A DNA stretch of 64,000 nucleotides, from the NCBI RefSeq assembly GCF_023343835.1, contig NC_064447.1, positions 8,886,501 to 8,950,500 on the forward strand, in the 5' to 3' direction. The notes below the pieces were generated by a model, which was given only the letters and a program-made list of their open reading frames with translations, had not been told where the DNA came from and searched no databases. Below, one piece after another: positions 10,364 through 25,300 of this stretch. Numbering within the stretch: position 1 is the first letter of the stretch; each line of letters starts with the position of its first letter. The stretch is from Lagopus muta (lineage: Eukaryota > Chordata > Aves > Galliformes > Phasianidae). The position numbers were made by a program, and so were the translations under genes.

Positions 10364-13300
10364 CTGCAGGAAGGGGAAAGCACTTTACTTCTCTGCCCAT
10401 ACAGCCTGCTACCAAGCTGTGTGACACCAGCCCCTTCACAGTGACTGGTGCTGCATGCCGTCCTCCCCACGGCCAGAACCCCCCCCCCCTTACTTTGCGA
10501 TAGCTGTGAATGCTAATTCCACATTGAGGCCGCTTTTGGCGCTGGTCTCCATGAAGGGCACCCCGTACTCCTGCAGGACAAAACAGCATTTGTACAGAGC
10601 TTCAGAAGAAATGTGAAGACATCGAACCAAGGAGGGCAGCGGAGAGTTAAGGGATGAGCAGATGAGGGAGAAGAGAGGGAGACAAAGGATGAATCCCACT
10701 CCGCAGTTATCCCCATGGCTGCTGTGCTGCCTGCCCAATCTGAGCATAACAAATACCCCCATGCAGCAGAGTACCTCCCATACCTTAGCCAATTTTTCTC
10801 CATCTTCCCTTTTCACCACTCTGTCCTGGGCTGAATCCACCTGCCAACAGCAAAAGAACAAAGGGAGATTATTTGGAAGCTCAGCATTAGATAAGCCTCA
10901 TGCCCCAGGAATTCCGTCCCATCAGCATAAGCAGCAATGCCCTGGCAGCAAGAGGGATCTGGGGCTCAGATCCACAGCGTGAGCACAAGACACTGCTTCC
11001 ATCTCCAGCACCTCAATTCAATGCAGCATCCCTGGGAGAGACTCTGCAGATCATCAGCACGCAGAGCAGGAGTCAGCTTTGTGCACCAGGAGGGAGATGG
11101 GCAGGACCACAGCTTTGGTGATGACTGCATCCCTCCCTGGGACATGTGGTCACTTTCTGCGCCTCTGCTGCCCCAAAACCTGCAGCTGCATGGCTGCACT
11201 GCACCCATCCCTGCCCACGTCCCTAGCATCCTGGCAGGACTAGCTCCATGGGTCCAACTCACCTTGTTTCCCAGTAACATGAGGACCACATCCTGCTGTG
11301 CATATTCGTGGATCTCTGTCAGCCATGCCTGGAGAGACGCAAGCAGAGATGGGCTGCAGTGAGATGGGCTTCAGGAATAGGAAGAGTCAGCTGGGGCTGC
11401 CCAGCCCTGGGCACCAGGTGCCATGTGTGGGGAACCTGTGGGTCTGCAGGGAATGAGGGACAGTGGGATGTGGTCCTCTCCTCTGCCCGGGTCTGCTGCT
11501 AAGGCAATGGGGCAACATGGGGACGCATCGCAGCAGAGTGGGGACAAGGGAGCACCGCGCTGCTGGCATTTGCTGCCCCTGATCACCAGGAGCAAGCTAT
11601 CCACCTATTGCTGTAATTACACGTGGCATAAATCTGTCACTGAACCCAGTCCGTCGACCTTTCTGATTGCCAGGAAAGTGAAAATGTTCTCTGCGTGTCC
11701 TCCGGCATCTTCATCAGCAGCCCCTCAGCAGCTGCCAGCTGGGCACACGGCACTGACTGCAGCCCTTTGGGAATGCCCACAGCTCGCACAGCTGCCGTGC
11801 ACCTCCCACAGTGCCACCTCCCACAGTACCACCTCTGCTGTGGGGCAGCACCAGCCACAGCTCCTTCCAGCTTTCTTTTTCCCCAGGCTCCCTGAACCCC
11901 ATTCATCTCCAGCACAGAGCTTCGTGAAGGCTGCCAAACCTCCATGCCACCTGCAGCCAATGACCCACTGGTTTGCTCTAAGCACCAGCTGGAGATTCAG
12001 GGCTTAGGGAGCAACAATAGCACCCCAGAAACACGCAGAGCTGCCCGAAGCCATCAGGAGCAGTCTGGGAGGTGCCACACATACCTGGATGTTGTCAAAG
12101 GATGCCTTGTTGGTGACATCATACAGCAGGAGCAGGGCTGTGGAGAGAGTGGTAGGTGTTAGTGCTGGCACCATGCTGTGCTCCCCAAGCCCCCCAGCCC
12201 TGCTGGGGATGTGCTCACCATGGGCATCCCGATAATACGCGTGTGTGACACTGCGGAAGCGCTCCTGGCCAGCCGTGTCCCAGATCTGCAAGGCAGAGGA
12301 GAGGGGTGAAACATCATGCCACCACTCACAGGATGGAAACAGCACAAGACCATAGCACACTGCAACACCACAAAGTTTTTTCAGCATTTTGCTTCTAACA
12401 GCAACCCAGGGGCTGATCTATTTGCACGTGAGCAGTTTGCAGCTGCAGAGGAGCTCGCTGAGGATGGTGAGAAGTGACAAGTGCAATAAATATGTAAGCA
12501 GCACCTCCCTGTTCCTCAGCACATCCGACCGCAGGGACATGGGTGTGTGACAAAGGGCTCGTGAGCTCCATTGGAAATCGACCAGCAGAAGGATGCACAG
12601 GGACCGTGCACTGAATTGATCCAGTTTTAGCACAGCGATGTTTCCAGAGCACTGAGTTGCTATCAGGGGAAGGTGGGCACTATTGGCATGGCTGGGCTGC
12701 ACATGTACACATGTGCACATCCACATGCCAACACAGCTGGCGAAGTGGGGACACACACGATGGCAGCTTCCAAACATCGGACAGAGATTGGACTCTTGGG
12801 GCTGTCCCCAGCCCTGGAGCTCTGAGGGGTTTTACCACACCTGAACACTGTAAGCACAGCTCCAGGGACTCACCTGCAGCTTCACCTTCACCCCATCCAC
12901 GGTCAGCACCTTGTTCTGCAAGACAAGACAAAAGAGAAGCAGCGCTGAGGCCGGGAGCTGCTGCCCCACACCAACTCTGCCAGTGCATTGCTGATATTCT
13001 CTCCCCATTTTTTAAACTTGCACATCACAGCCCAAATTGTTGGAGCAATTTGTATTTGCACAGCGAGAAGATCATTTCCTGTGTTTGCTGCAAGTTACAT
13101 CTATTTGGATATTTAAATCTTCGTGTCTGCAATGCTGATTTAATGTGGTGTGTGGCTCGGGCTGGATCACCTCTGGCAATAAATTAACGAGTGCCAGCAT
13201 CCCATCTTAGCAGCCTTCAAAAGGCACAGCAAGCGACTCCATATTCAGTTAGCAACTTACACAGATCTCCTTTTCCTGCTGCTTTTACTTGTTGTTCTCC

Positions 13301-16300
13301 CAGCAAGCACTGAGCTCGGTCCCCACAGCCATCTGTGGTGAGGTGATGCCCGCTGTGCCCCAGCTGGGGTCTGGCATGGTGCTGGGTGCCCTCTTCCTGC
13401 ATAAACAACTGCAAATAATGATCCAGCAGCTCCCACAACACCACCAGGATGCTCAGCAAATTAATTGGCCCCAACAGCGATTGCTTTGTGGACCGGCTCC
13501 AAGGTGAGCCACGAGTTGTCACCATGTGATGTGCAGCAGCAGCGCCTGACCAGGCAGGCACAGGACACACAAACATCCCTGGCACCACCAACCACAGTTT
13601 TCCTATTTGATGCCATGAACTCCCAGACAGATCCAGGACTGCAGCAGCAAAGCATCACCAGCACCCTGGATGCTGATTTTCAGAGCCCCACTGAAGCCAG
13701 CAGAGTTGTAGGATAGGCACAGGGAGGCACTCAGCACCCCCAGTGTGTTAACCAAACCCAATCCTAAACATAAAGCAGTCCCACAGCTAGGAGCAGAATT
13801 CCACAGAAATTAGCACAGTAATCACCGGGGTATGATTAAAAAAGCCCCAAGCAATGACGGGGCCAAGTGGGATGCTGGTACACCTGCTGTGATGCCAATC
13901 CCATTGCTTTCCATTAGAGCATGGCCATGAGGATGCGGATGAGGAGGATGGCGTGGAGCAAAAAAGCACGCTAAATTTACACTGTCTGCTGAAGCCGGCG
14001 CAGGGAGATGAACATGGTTTATAAATACCTTCAAAAGCAGTGATGAGATGAGGGAGAGGAGTGACTCACAGCACAGGAGTGGAAGAAGTGGGCAGCCTGG
14101 CTGCGGCTGCAGAGGGGAAAGTGAAAGGGAAAGGCAAAGGGAAAGGTGCACAGCTGGAGCTGCTGATGGATCTGCTGCATCACAGCTTCAAGCAGCAGCA
14201 GTGTGAACACCTAGCCCAGCCTGGAGCTGCTGCTTTCCTAACAAAGCATCAGCACATTCACAGTTTGCCTTGATAGGATGTAGAATACCTTGCAATAGTT
14301 GCACATTATTTTTCCAAGATATCTGTTCATTTCTTCGTTGTAATCAGCCAGCTCTCACTAAATATTTCATAGATTTATGCTCATTGCTCGACAAAAGGAA
14401 AGCATTTGCCAGCAGCCACAGGTGATTTCCTGCAGGCGACAGCTTGCAGCTGCCCACAGCAGTACGGCTTGGGGACCTGCAGAGCACTCTGCCCTGTAGC
14501 ACAGCTCAGGCTGATACCCATATCCCAGCCATGCTGCAGACAATAGCTGTGCCCGGCACCGAGCAGTGGGGGGCAGCAGCCCAGGGTGCATGTGGCAGCT
14601 CCTCGACCCTCTGCTCGGTGAGCGATGCCCAAAGCACAGCTGTGGGTTTGGAGCACAACAGGCAGTGGCTGTACTGCAAACCTCACCCCACAAACCTCGC
14701 TCTGCAAACCACCTTCTGAGTGCTGACACCTCGTTTAGTACCTGTTCTTTGGAAGAGCTTAATTAAAAGCAAGAGAGCAGCAGCAGGATTCACACTAATT
14801 ACAACTGCCCTACATTTTGGGTTAGGGGAGGATTCTTAAGCTTAATTACCATCTGGAAGAGCAGCAGGGAGTTGTGCATCGAGGTGCTGCTGGGGCAGGC
14901 TGGGGAAAATGCATGAATCTGTGAGGCTGCAGTATGAAGCTGATACTTTTGGTCACCCACTGCAGGACATACTCAGGACAAGTGAGGGAGCACTGCGCTC
15001 GAGCACAGGCTCACACAGCGCACTATAGCAGACGTAATGCTTGCAGCAAAGCTGTCCATGCAACTGATCTCTGCTGTCGCTCTCTGCACGTTCAGGAAAG
15101 CAGTTCTTGCACAGCTTTTCACACGGGCTTTGACAGCGCTGTCAAAGCATTTTCTAGCAGAGCTTACAGTGTGGAACACTCTGAGAGTTGCTGCTGCAGG
15201 AACAAGATGTTTGTAAGTGAAATTGTCCTCAAGACATCAGATAAATAAAGCTGGAGCCTCACAGATGCAGGGGCAATGCTATTATCGTGCAGACAGACCT
15301 CAGTGATGGGCAGCATCACCCACCCAGCACTGCCATTGGGAAGCAGAGGAAGGGAAGACTCACAGGCTGCTCCCCACAGCCTACTGCTCTCCAACGTTGT
15401 GCTTGCAGCTGCTGCTGGGGCACTGTCCATGGAAGGATATCCCACTGGGAGCCACGTGCATTGCCCACCAAGGCCGGAGCATCAACTCGTGGTCAGTTAT
15501 CGCATGGACAACCTGACCCAGTGTTCTCTGCCTCCCTGCAGCTTTTCTGCACGTTTGCTCATTAATTAATTAAAGCCTTAAGCGTTCAGTTGGATACATG
15601 GATTAACTTGCTTCACAGTTAAACTTGACAAATCAAAAGCTGCTCAGTGTAGCCCTCCAGCATGGGGAGGGGGAGAACCCCCTCTGGCTCCCCCAGCACA
15701 CCCGAGGGCTCAGGGTAACCCAGCCACAGCATCGCCTCCATGCACAGCGATGGTACAGGGACACCAATGGCACAGGGAGACTCAGGGATGGGGACGTGGT
15801 CACTCCCTGAGAACCCCACTGCAGGGGCAGGCACTGAGCCCAGCCTGCTGCTGGGACTTTAGCCACAGGGTGGACACTACAGCCACCCCTGCATTGAGGC
15901 TGGAACAGAATGGCACCAAATGCCTTCGGTGTGCAGACCCCAGATTCCTCCCCCAGCACAGACACCCCACAGTCAAGCAGGACTGCACCTACAGACAGAC
16001 ACACACACATTGTCTGTGAGAGCAGTGATGGAAATGAAGGATCAATATGGAAAGCTGCCCAGAGCAGCAGGACACCACAATTTGCTCATTAAAACCCTGG
16101 AGTTTCCCCAGGGAATACACACGTGCTGCCAGCGAGCTCAGCAACCCCAGTCACAGCAGCCCGGCCTGGGGCTGCACAGATGCTCTAAGAACAGCCCCCC
16201 AGAATTCAAGAAGCCTCAGTGGGTGGATAGAGAAAAGGAAAAAATCCAATCCCTGCTCACTTGCAGCCCAGGACGGCAGTTTTGCCACATTCTGGCACGC

Positions 16301-19300
16301 AGCTCACACTGATAACACAGCACTGAGCTAGGGATGAGCACAGGATGCTTTAAGGGAGGAAAGGTCCCAGGTGAGAATGCATCCCATACCAGAACTGCTG
16401 TCACCATGGCCCTGAGCATCCCTCAACCTCAAAGCATCCCTCGGCCCTGCTCAGGGCCAGCCCTGCAAGTCAGCTAACTGTAAACCTCCTGTGGTGTCTG
16501 ATGGGGGAAATACAGCAAGAGTGCAGCAGGCAAACACTGCTCATGGATCTGAAATCAACATCTAAACAAATACTGAAGTTCCAACAACTGCAAACAGACA
16601 CTGGAGTAGCACAGACACTGCTGAACCCTTGCTACAGCTTCACATGAGCCCTCAGAATGATGCCAAGTTGGTGTCTCCACATTGCACAGCAGCAGACAGG
16701 CATAGAACCAGGCAGTACCCAACACCCAGCAAGGCACAGGGAAGGAGCCCACCTGCCCCTCTCCTCCAGGGCCATGCACACTGCATTAAAGTGCAATTAG
16801 CATCTCCCTGGCTGCCAGCCCCACAGCAGATAAGAGTCAATCCTCTTTTTAGAGCAGATACACCAAAGAATTAGGGGCTTATCAGCTTTTATTCACATCA
16901 GCCTGCACATAAAAGGTTTTTCTGGCAAGAAGCAGAGAGACACGTCTCAGGGGCAGATTAGGGGTAAGAGGATCTGTTGAGGATCATAGGTTTTACAGTA
17001 AGGCCCCGCTCTGCTCCTCAGCATCCTCCCCCAGAGCCTCCCCCATCCCAGCCCAGCAGTGCCCATGGAATGAGAACACTGGGATCTGGGAGCGTGGGAT
17101 GCCCTGCGGAATGGCCCCAAGGAGATGTGAGTGGAAGGGGCTCACCCCTGCATCTCTTCTGCTTTATCACAGAAGACAGATTTTAAAGACAGCCATGCTG
17201 ACTTCCCAACCAGGAGCCTTGGAAACAAAAGGGCAGAGATGGCTCACGCCAATCTGTGCCAACACTGGGGATAAGTAACATGGTGCTCAGCGTTTTTATC
17301 TTCATTTTCCTCACCAACAACACAGCATGCTGCAAAGCAGAACAGGAATCTCCACAGCACATTTATTGTGGCATCTATTCTCACGTACAACATACACAGC
17401 ACCTGTCAGTGCTACGAGGATGAAAAATGGGTCATCAATTATCGCTGTACAGGGAATTGTTTGCTCTGCTCCTGAGGGAAAACAAAACCTTGCATCAGTT
17501 TTTATGCTAGAGAAGCATCAGAAATGAAACAATCTGCTTTGTTCAGCTTGCTCTACAACAGCCACAGGGTGGGGAGCAGCCCTGATTATAGCCCCAATCC
17601 TTGGATCAGGGTCCTGGGAATCCCACCTGAGCCCTGCAGCCTTGGGGCTGCACTGATCTTGTGTGGCCGCTGCTGCAGGACTGTGCCTTCCTCCAGTGCA
17701 GGGGATGTGCCTCAGCTCAATGGAGATGTGCCCAAAGAAGGCCCCCTGGCTCCATCCACCACGGCATGCAATTAGCAGGGTCTGTAATTACAGCTGGAGG
17801 TGCAGCCAGGCTTCTTTCTATCTGGCACCCAAAAGGATGGAAACCTGCCTGAAGTTTCAGAGATGACTTTGCAATCCAATTAAAGGAAATAAGGAAAGAA
17901 TCCTGGCAGCATCTGGCAGTAACGGAGCATCTTCTGCAGACAACACTGCAAACAGCATCATTAAATAGCACTTCTCATCCCTAAAAAAAAAAAATAATAA
18001 TAATTCCACAGATCTGACAAATGGATCTGGAGCTTTTTATCACATCCCATTACAAACACACTCATCCTTCACCCACGGCTGCACCGCCAGGCAGCTCTGG
18101 GAAGCCAAGCTCCATCTAAGCAGGAAACCTGGGTCCAGCTGAGTCTTTCAAAGGAAGAATTTAGGGAAAAGAGAGCAACTAAATGACTGCAATCTATCTT
18201 CCATGATTCCACTGGCAGTGGCCCATACATACAAGGTCTTGGTGCTTGGAACCCATGCCTGCTGCAAGCCAGCACTGAGCATACGATTGACTTTTCTGCT
18301 TTACAGCAATATCCCCAACTCTTGCATTCCTGTTGCTATCAAAGCAGGATCTCTGCAAGGTTTCTATATCAGTTTGGAGCTGCTAGCTGTGATCCCAGAG
18401 AGACTGCAAGGAAGCAGCTGGGGAGCACTGGGGGCAGAACCCGTGGCCCAGCCCCACATGTCCCACAGCCATGCGGGACCCACGGTGTTGGGCAGCACTG
18501 CTGAGCACTGGCACATTTCAGATGGGGAAGAAAGAAATAACACAGCTGTGCTACAGCGCTGTGATGGAAAGCAGGCTGCTCCGGTCTGGGTGCGAGGCTC
18601 AGAGCAGGCACCCCGCAGCCCCTCCCAGACCTATCTTTGGCATCTCGCAGCACCTCGGCAGCAATTATAGCAATGATGCCGTCTGCCAGGCACAGGCCGT
18701 GCTGCAGCGTCTGCACTGGGAATGGAGCTGATGGGCACCTCCTGGCATCCACAGCTTTGGTCTCCTCTTTCTGCCAGCTCCTGCTTCCCCTTTGCCAGAT
18801 TCGCTTCCAGTGCCAACACCCTGCAAGCAAAGGAGACTAGCGGCTGCCACTGGGAAAATGTTCTATCTGCAGGCAGTGGAACCCCAACCAACCTTCAGCT
18901 GCTGTCACAGCACAGACGCTACCAGCAAAAGTCAAATGAAAATGTCCAGTAAGAAGCCACGAGTCACTGCAAACACAGCCCTGCTGCAGGCTCGGTGCAC
19001 GCATGCAACCGCACTGCAGTTCCCAGGGGACTGCAAGGTGCTGGGCACAGCAGGCACACTGCTGCATTGCACTGCCACAATAATCTCCATCCACGAATCT
19101 TTTTTTCTCCAATAGCAGCATCTGCCCAAATCATGTACTGCTGTCCCAGAACCAGGACAGTGCTCCACTGGGCTCTGCTCCACAGAGAGGGTGGAAACCC
19201 TCCTGCAAATAAAACTGAACCCAAAGCCACCTGCAGTCACCTTGGTGGGTTTTGCTTGGGTCTCTTGAGCAAGCTGTGCTTTTAGCACAAATGTGACCTC

Positions 19301-22300
19301 ATGTGTGTCAGTATTCAGTGGGTAAAAACACATATGCCATGCAGTAACACTTGCTCAGGAACAAAGTTATTTTGGGCGCTGTCAAGCACCTCTCACATTA
19401 ATTCATGCACATTAATACATGCGGCATGTTAATGGGTTCAAGAAAGTCCTGCACGGCACAGCACCCATGTTCCTGCCAGCCCTTCCAAAGGCTGGCACTG
19501 CTTGAGGCTGCGTGGGCTGCCCAGCACTGCTGCCAAAACCCACGCTCAGCTCTAAAAAGAGGTGCTGTGAGTAGCAGTGAGCCCTCAGCATTTCCGCTAC
19601 AACGGCAAGCGTGCAGCGAGAGGGGCTGTGTGCACCGAGGAGCCCACATGAGTTGCTCCAACACCACACAGAGCACTGCAGGGAAAATGCAAAGTGAGCC
19701 AAAGGTATGGTGCAGACACAACCTGGGTGAACCCAGAACAGGGATGGGGCTGACTGCATGTGCAGGACCTCACAGGTGACACCGACCCCTGCAGACAGAC
19801 TGGTGCTCCAAGTCCCATCACCTTGGCTTGGCTGCATTAATGGATGCTGCACCTTTCCACCACTGTGCCACGTCTGCAGCCATCAGCATAACACCAGGAA
19901 GCAAAACACAGCAATTCCAATCCAATGCTCAGCGTCACCACCCAAGCAGCCAAGCAAGGTCCTTGCCAGCAGGGTCAATGCACCCCAAAGAGGGGCTGGT
20001 TCTGCCTGGCAGCCCCTTCAACCTGGATTTGAGGGAAGCATTCATGAATGGGCATTTTTTTAAGGTTCAGAGCAAAGGACATGGTGCTGATGCCAACAGC
20101 TCTCCATGGCAGGATGGGAACAGGGAATTATAGATTCACTGAATCAATGAATCACTCATAGAATCATTGAACCAGTGAATCAATTGTAGAATCATAGAAC
20201 AAATCACAAAATCATCAAACGCCCAGGGTTGGAGGGGACTTCAAGGACCACTGTCGGGATAGCAGCGCAGGGCTGGGCTGGGTGCACCATTCCCATGGGG
20301 TGACAAATCCTAGCACCAAAAGCCATGGCAGCACAGAGGGGCTTCACTGATCACAGGGCCAGAGCCCTAACGGTGCACGTTCCACAAGCCCTTCCCTTCC
20401 CTCAGCCATCGGAGCCCGCTGGTGAGGGGAGGATGGCGGAGCGGTTTCCATAGAGACACCCGCGTAAGCAAAGCTGGAAAAGCAAAAGCCTCCATTTCCC
20501 AAATGTGTCACTTGGGCATAAGAACAGCAGGGCCTGAGAGCCAGCAGGAAAGCATCCGGAGCTGCACTCAGGATTCAACCAAGGCCCACAAGGTCCCGGC
20601 TCACTGCGGGTCCATGGCTTCGCTGCAGGGCATGGAACCAGTGTGGGATTGTTTGCACAAATGCCTCTGAGCACAGATACCCTCCATTAAACAGCTTTGA
20701 CAAAACTTAAAACAAAATGAAACAAAACCTCACTGGATGTTCACAATGGGGCCGGCTGCATCCCCACAGTGGTGCTGTGCTGGTGCTGACACTGTGGGTC
20801 TACTCTGTGTCCTGGGATGTTCACCAACCTCCAGAGCTGCACGAGCTCTTGACAGATATTACTTGCAATCAGGGAGAAATATTTTCTCCCACGCAGGCAT
20901 AAATATGAAATATTTGCTGTTGTTTTAGAGAGGTTTCTGAAGTCCTTCGAGGTAATGATTTGGTGCTTAGCCAGGGTTAAAAATATAATCCATGCCCTCG
21001 TTGGATGAACAGAGCCATGGAGTGCTCTGCATGGTGACCACTGGGATAGAGCCGACAGGCAGGGATGGTACAGCTCTCCTCCAGCTTTGACCAAAGGCAA
21101 AACCCCATGGGGAGGGCAGGGATGTTCCCATGGGGTGGGCAGAGATGTCCTGCACAGAAAACCCACCAGCTCCCACTGCCCATCCTCATCCTCCTCCATC
21201 CTCCTTGTCCCCAGCAGCCACCAGCACGATGCTCAATGTTTGGTTTCCTTGTGGCAGAGCTCTGCAGGTAAACAAGATCTCGATCTGCCCATTTCCCATT
21301 TCCATAGTAACCAGTACCCCCCCCACACTGCCAGCCAAGGACGAATGGACAATGGCTCAGGCACAGCTCCTTCCCTCCACAAACACAGTTCCCATGCACT
21401 CAGATGGGATCCTTTATTAAAAATATTTCCATTATCCAAAGGTGTTGGGGGGGGGGGGGGGGGAGGTTTTTTGTTTTCTATTTTCATCTGAAGGGAGATG
21501 ACCATTGGTGGGCACTGCCTGTTCCCAGTGCTGGAGCACAATGAGTGCCAGGACACGATGCTCTGCCAGTGCCATACATTGCCAAAACCCATTCCCTGCC
21601 CAGACATGGGGATGACTGCTGGAGCCCAACTGCTGCAGCACCCACTGCACTCCCCCAAGTGTTGGGTTGCTGACTGCATGGCCAACATCACCAGCACCCG
21701 CCGAGCTCCGCTGCGCCACGCTGCCCCAAAGGCTCATTTACTCCAAAACGTGCCGCAGCCTGCTGGGGGCAGATAATTAATCGGCGGTAACGAATGAGTC
21801 AGCAACAGCTCAAGGAGAGGCAGCCCACGCTGTCTCCATGCTGGGTGCACGTGGACCCGCAGCACCGCACCCAGGACCCCGCTGCTGTCAGCGCCCACCG
21901 TTCCCAGGGGAGCTCTGAGGGATGTCCCCCAGCAGCCAGCACTCAGACAGACTACAAGGCCCCATTTCCCTCTGCTTTCAAAGAAAATCCCAGTTCTGCA
22001 CCTTTGAATTCAATATTTTATCACAAATGAAAGATGAAAGTGAAATTAAGCCAAATTTATTCCATTAAATATTCAGACCGTTTAGACTCGCTCTGGCCCT
22101 ATTTCAATGTTTTATGGGCTGTGAGCCACTTCCTTGCAGGACACAGCAATGAGCCGGGAGCAGCGATGCCTGCAAAATCCACCCCCTGCCCCAGCACTCT
22201 CACTGTTGGCTGGGATGGATACAAGACTTCACAGCTGGGTTAGGTACCAAATCCATTATGGATCATAAGAGAGCCCTTTGTGCACTGAGATCACCTTCAC

Positions 22301-25300
22301 ATCACCATGCAAACTGCATGAGAGTTTTCTTGCCTGAGCTCTGGGGCTCACGTAAAGAGCAACTCGAGCACTTTTCTGCTTTGAATGCAATCGTCTCATT
22401 TCTTTCTGCCTTCTCCAGGGCAGGAATTTAGGCTGTTGCCCACTGGGATTACCGGCAGCACGCGGGCGTTCACAACTCATCGACGTGCTGCAGAACCAGA
22501 GCACACTGAGGTTTATTATTTTCCAAATGCGAGAGCCAAAGGGACATGAATAAAACACCGGCAGCTGGGAGGGAGAGGGTGCAGCCCGCCGGGCTCTGCT
22601 CTCAGCATCTCTTGGCAACTGAGCCCTGCATGCAAATGACAGCTTTGCCTTCGTGTGATCGGGAGCAGACTGCAAAGCTGCATCTCTCTGCAAGGGAAAG
22701 GAGCACTAGCTGAAAGCAAAGCAGGGCTCGGCTGTTTGGGAATAGCGACTATTGGAGAGGCTGTCCTGGGAGCAGGGAGCAGCTGCACAATGGCTGCTAT
22801 CCAAAGAATCGGACATGAAATAAATCATTAAAATAAATGTGGGGTCCCTGAACAGCACCACAAAAACCCTCTGAAAGCTGGCAGCAGGGTGGGAAGCTCC
22901 TCTGGGCAAACGGATCCCAGCTCTCCTTACAGCAACAAAAGCAAAAGTATCAAATCAGCAACTGGCTTCTATTAACATCCATACAGCAGCAAGAAATGAA
23001 GCAGAGGAAGAGCCACCGGAGGGGTGCACCCAGTGTAAGGCTCCCTCCGAGCCCCAGCAAGGCACCAAGCACCAGATGATATGGGCAGTGCCCTTTGGGG
23101 ATGTGAGCTGAGGACATCTCCCTGTCCCCACGCTGCTGCTCACAGCACTGCCAGGCAGAGCACAGCCCTCAGCCCCTGCATGGGAACACTGCCTGGCACA
23201 GCATACAAACAGAGCCGCAAACAGAGATGCAACTCATATCTTATGCAAAAAAAAAAACCCTATCACACATCACTGATCGCAGCTCCGGAGCAGCACAGAA
23301 TGTAACCACAGCCCCTCACTGCTCAGGGCCACCAGTGACAGCTTTTATTTACCTAGCGTGGGAGCTGTTCCTGGGGGCAGATTAACAGCAGTGCGACCAA
23401 GGCTGAGCAGAGCAGTCCCTGCGAGCAGGGCTGGGTCGGGGCTTCGGGAAACGTTCCCTGCGAGGGGCAGCCCACGCAGTGGCGGAGCGGGGCCGCAGCA
23501 CGAGATCTGCACGCCCGCAGGGATCGCGCTGCACGCGTCGGGAGAAGGAGCGGCAGAGCTGCTCCCTGCAGACCTGTCTGTAAGGCTGACTGACACAAAA
23601 AGCATCTCCCCGGCTCAGCGCAAAGAACCTCATTAGAGCCTCTTCCCAGGGAGAAAAGGCTCATCTTGAATTTTCTCTTTTATGTTCTCTCCTTTCAGGT
23701 CCAATTAGCACAGACCCCTGAATTCAGCTGTGCTCCACGGGCAGCCCCATTTGAACTGCTCCAGGTCAGCTGCCACCCATTCCTGCACACACTTCTGCCA
23801 CATTCCCAAAGTGCAGATGTTACAGCCCAACCGGGAAAGGTGGGATTCACCCCTCTGATTCCTAACATGGTTCTGTTCTGGGGCACCTTTCTGCCTGAAA
23901 CTCCTAAAGCACAAAGTTTTGGGGAGCTCCAGGTGAGGCGAGCTGCACAGATGCTGGATGGGAGCTTTGGGGACCCAGATGTCCCACAGGACCTCAGTGC
24001 TCAGGGGGATAAAGTAGACCAGTGCTCAGCACGGCCCTGGCAGCAATAGCTTGTGGGAGGCAATAACTGGGTACCTATTGTCCAGCAAGGGCAGGGAGCC
24101 CAAAGCTGACACTGTCAGAAGTGTTTGTTTAACATGGGTGTGCTCCCTGGGATGGGGAGAATGGCAAAGACAGGCAGAGGTGTGGATGTACGGAGGTGTC
24201 TGGAGCCTGGCTCTGACTCCCAAATGCTCCCATCATAGAATGGATCACTACAGGATACGAAGCTGAAGGGCATCTCTGAACTGTGAAGGTTCCACTCTGA
24301 TGCGTTTTTTCCTAATGCTAACATTGCAATTTCCCCAGTCTGTTTGGAAAAGGAAACGCTGGTATTTACATCAACATCCTTGTGTTTGTTTAGGAGACAA
24401 TTACAAACAACAAAACATGAGAGACTATCCGTAACTTAAACCAGTAGGAGGGAAAAACCTAGGGGGTCATTAAGAATTGTAATGCCTGATTAATTTTATA
24501 TGGATTTCTATTCATTTACATTTGCTCAGGCAGTACCATCTTTCAGCCATTCGCCCAGGCAGTCCCAAAGGATGCAAGTGAGGGCTCTGGGTGCCCCATC
24601 GGGACTGGATGAGGTCAGAGCAGAGCAGAGCCCATCCCAAATCCAGAGCCACCCATTGGCACATATGGGCTTGGGGGCTTCAGCCAGAAACCTGGCTTTG
24701 AACTCAGGGATGGCAAAGGAAGAGCAGTGTGACAGCTCCGTTATTAGCTGGATGCTAATTAAACACCAAACCTGCTTGTGCAGCAGAAGCCTCTGGTGCT
24801 CTCAGCCTGGAGTTCTGTAATTGTGCATTGTAATGCAAACAGCAGAGGGGCACAATTACTCGGCGCCTGCAAACAGGATTATCGTAATGGCAGAGGAGAT
24901 GTACAATCACAGAACTATTTCCATGTCCCTGAAAAATGATGAGCGTCTTACTGAGATGGTAATAATGAGGTTTAGGACACACTCCTGATGTCTCCCGCTG
25001 CATAATCTGCCCATTTCAGACCCATGCACCTCCAGCAGTTCTATTACAGGAGTAAATTAACCCTAATTTGATTGCTGCTCAGTGGCACTTGTTTCAGCAC
25101 TCTGATCAATAAGTGACAGGTTGTAAGATTGCCCTTGGTATCAATCACTGTGATCAGTAATACAATGCTTTCCTTTTAAGAACACTTAAAATATGGTGTG
25201 ATTATGTTGGAATACGACTATGGGCTTCAATCCACCAACATTTGTGGCCCCCGTGGCCTCACTCTGCATCAAGAGCTGCAGTGCAGGACACGCTCACATG

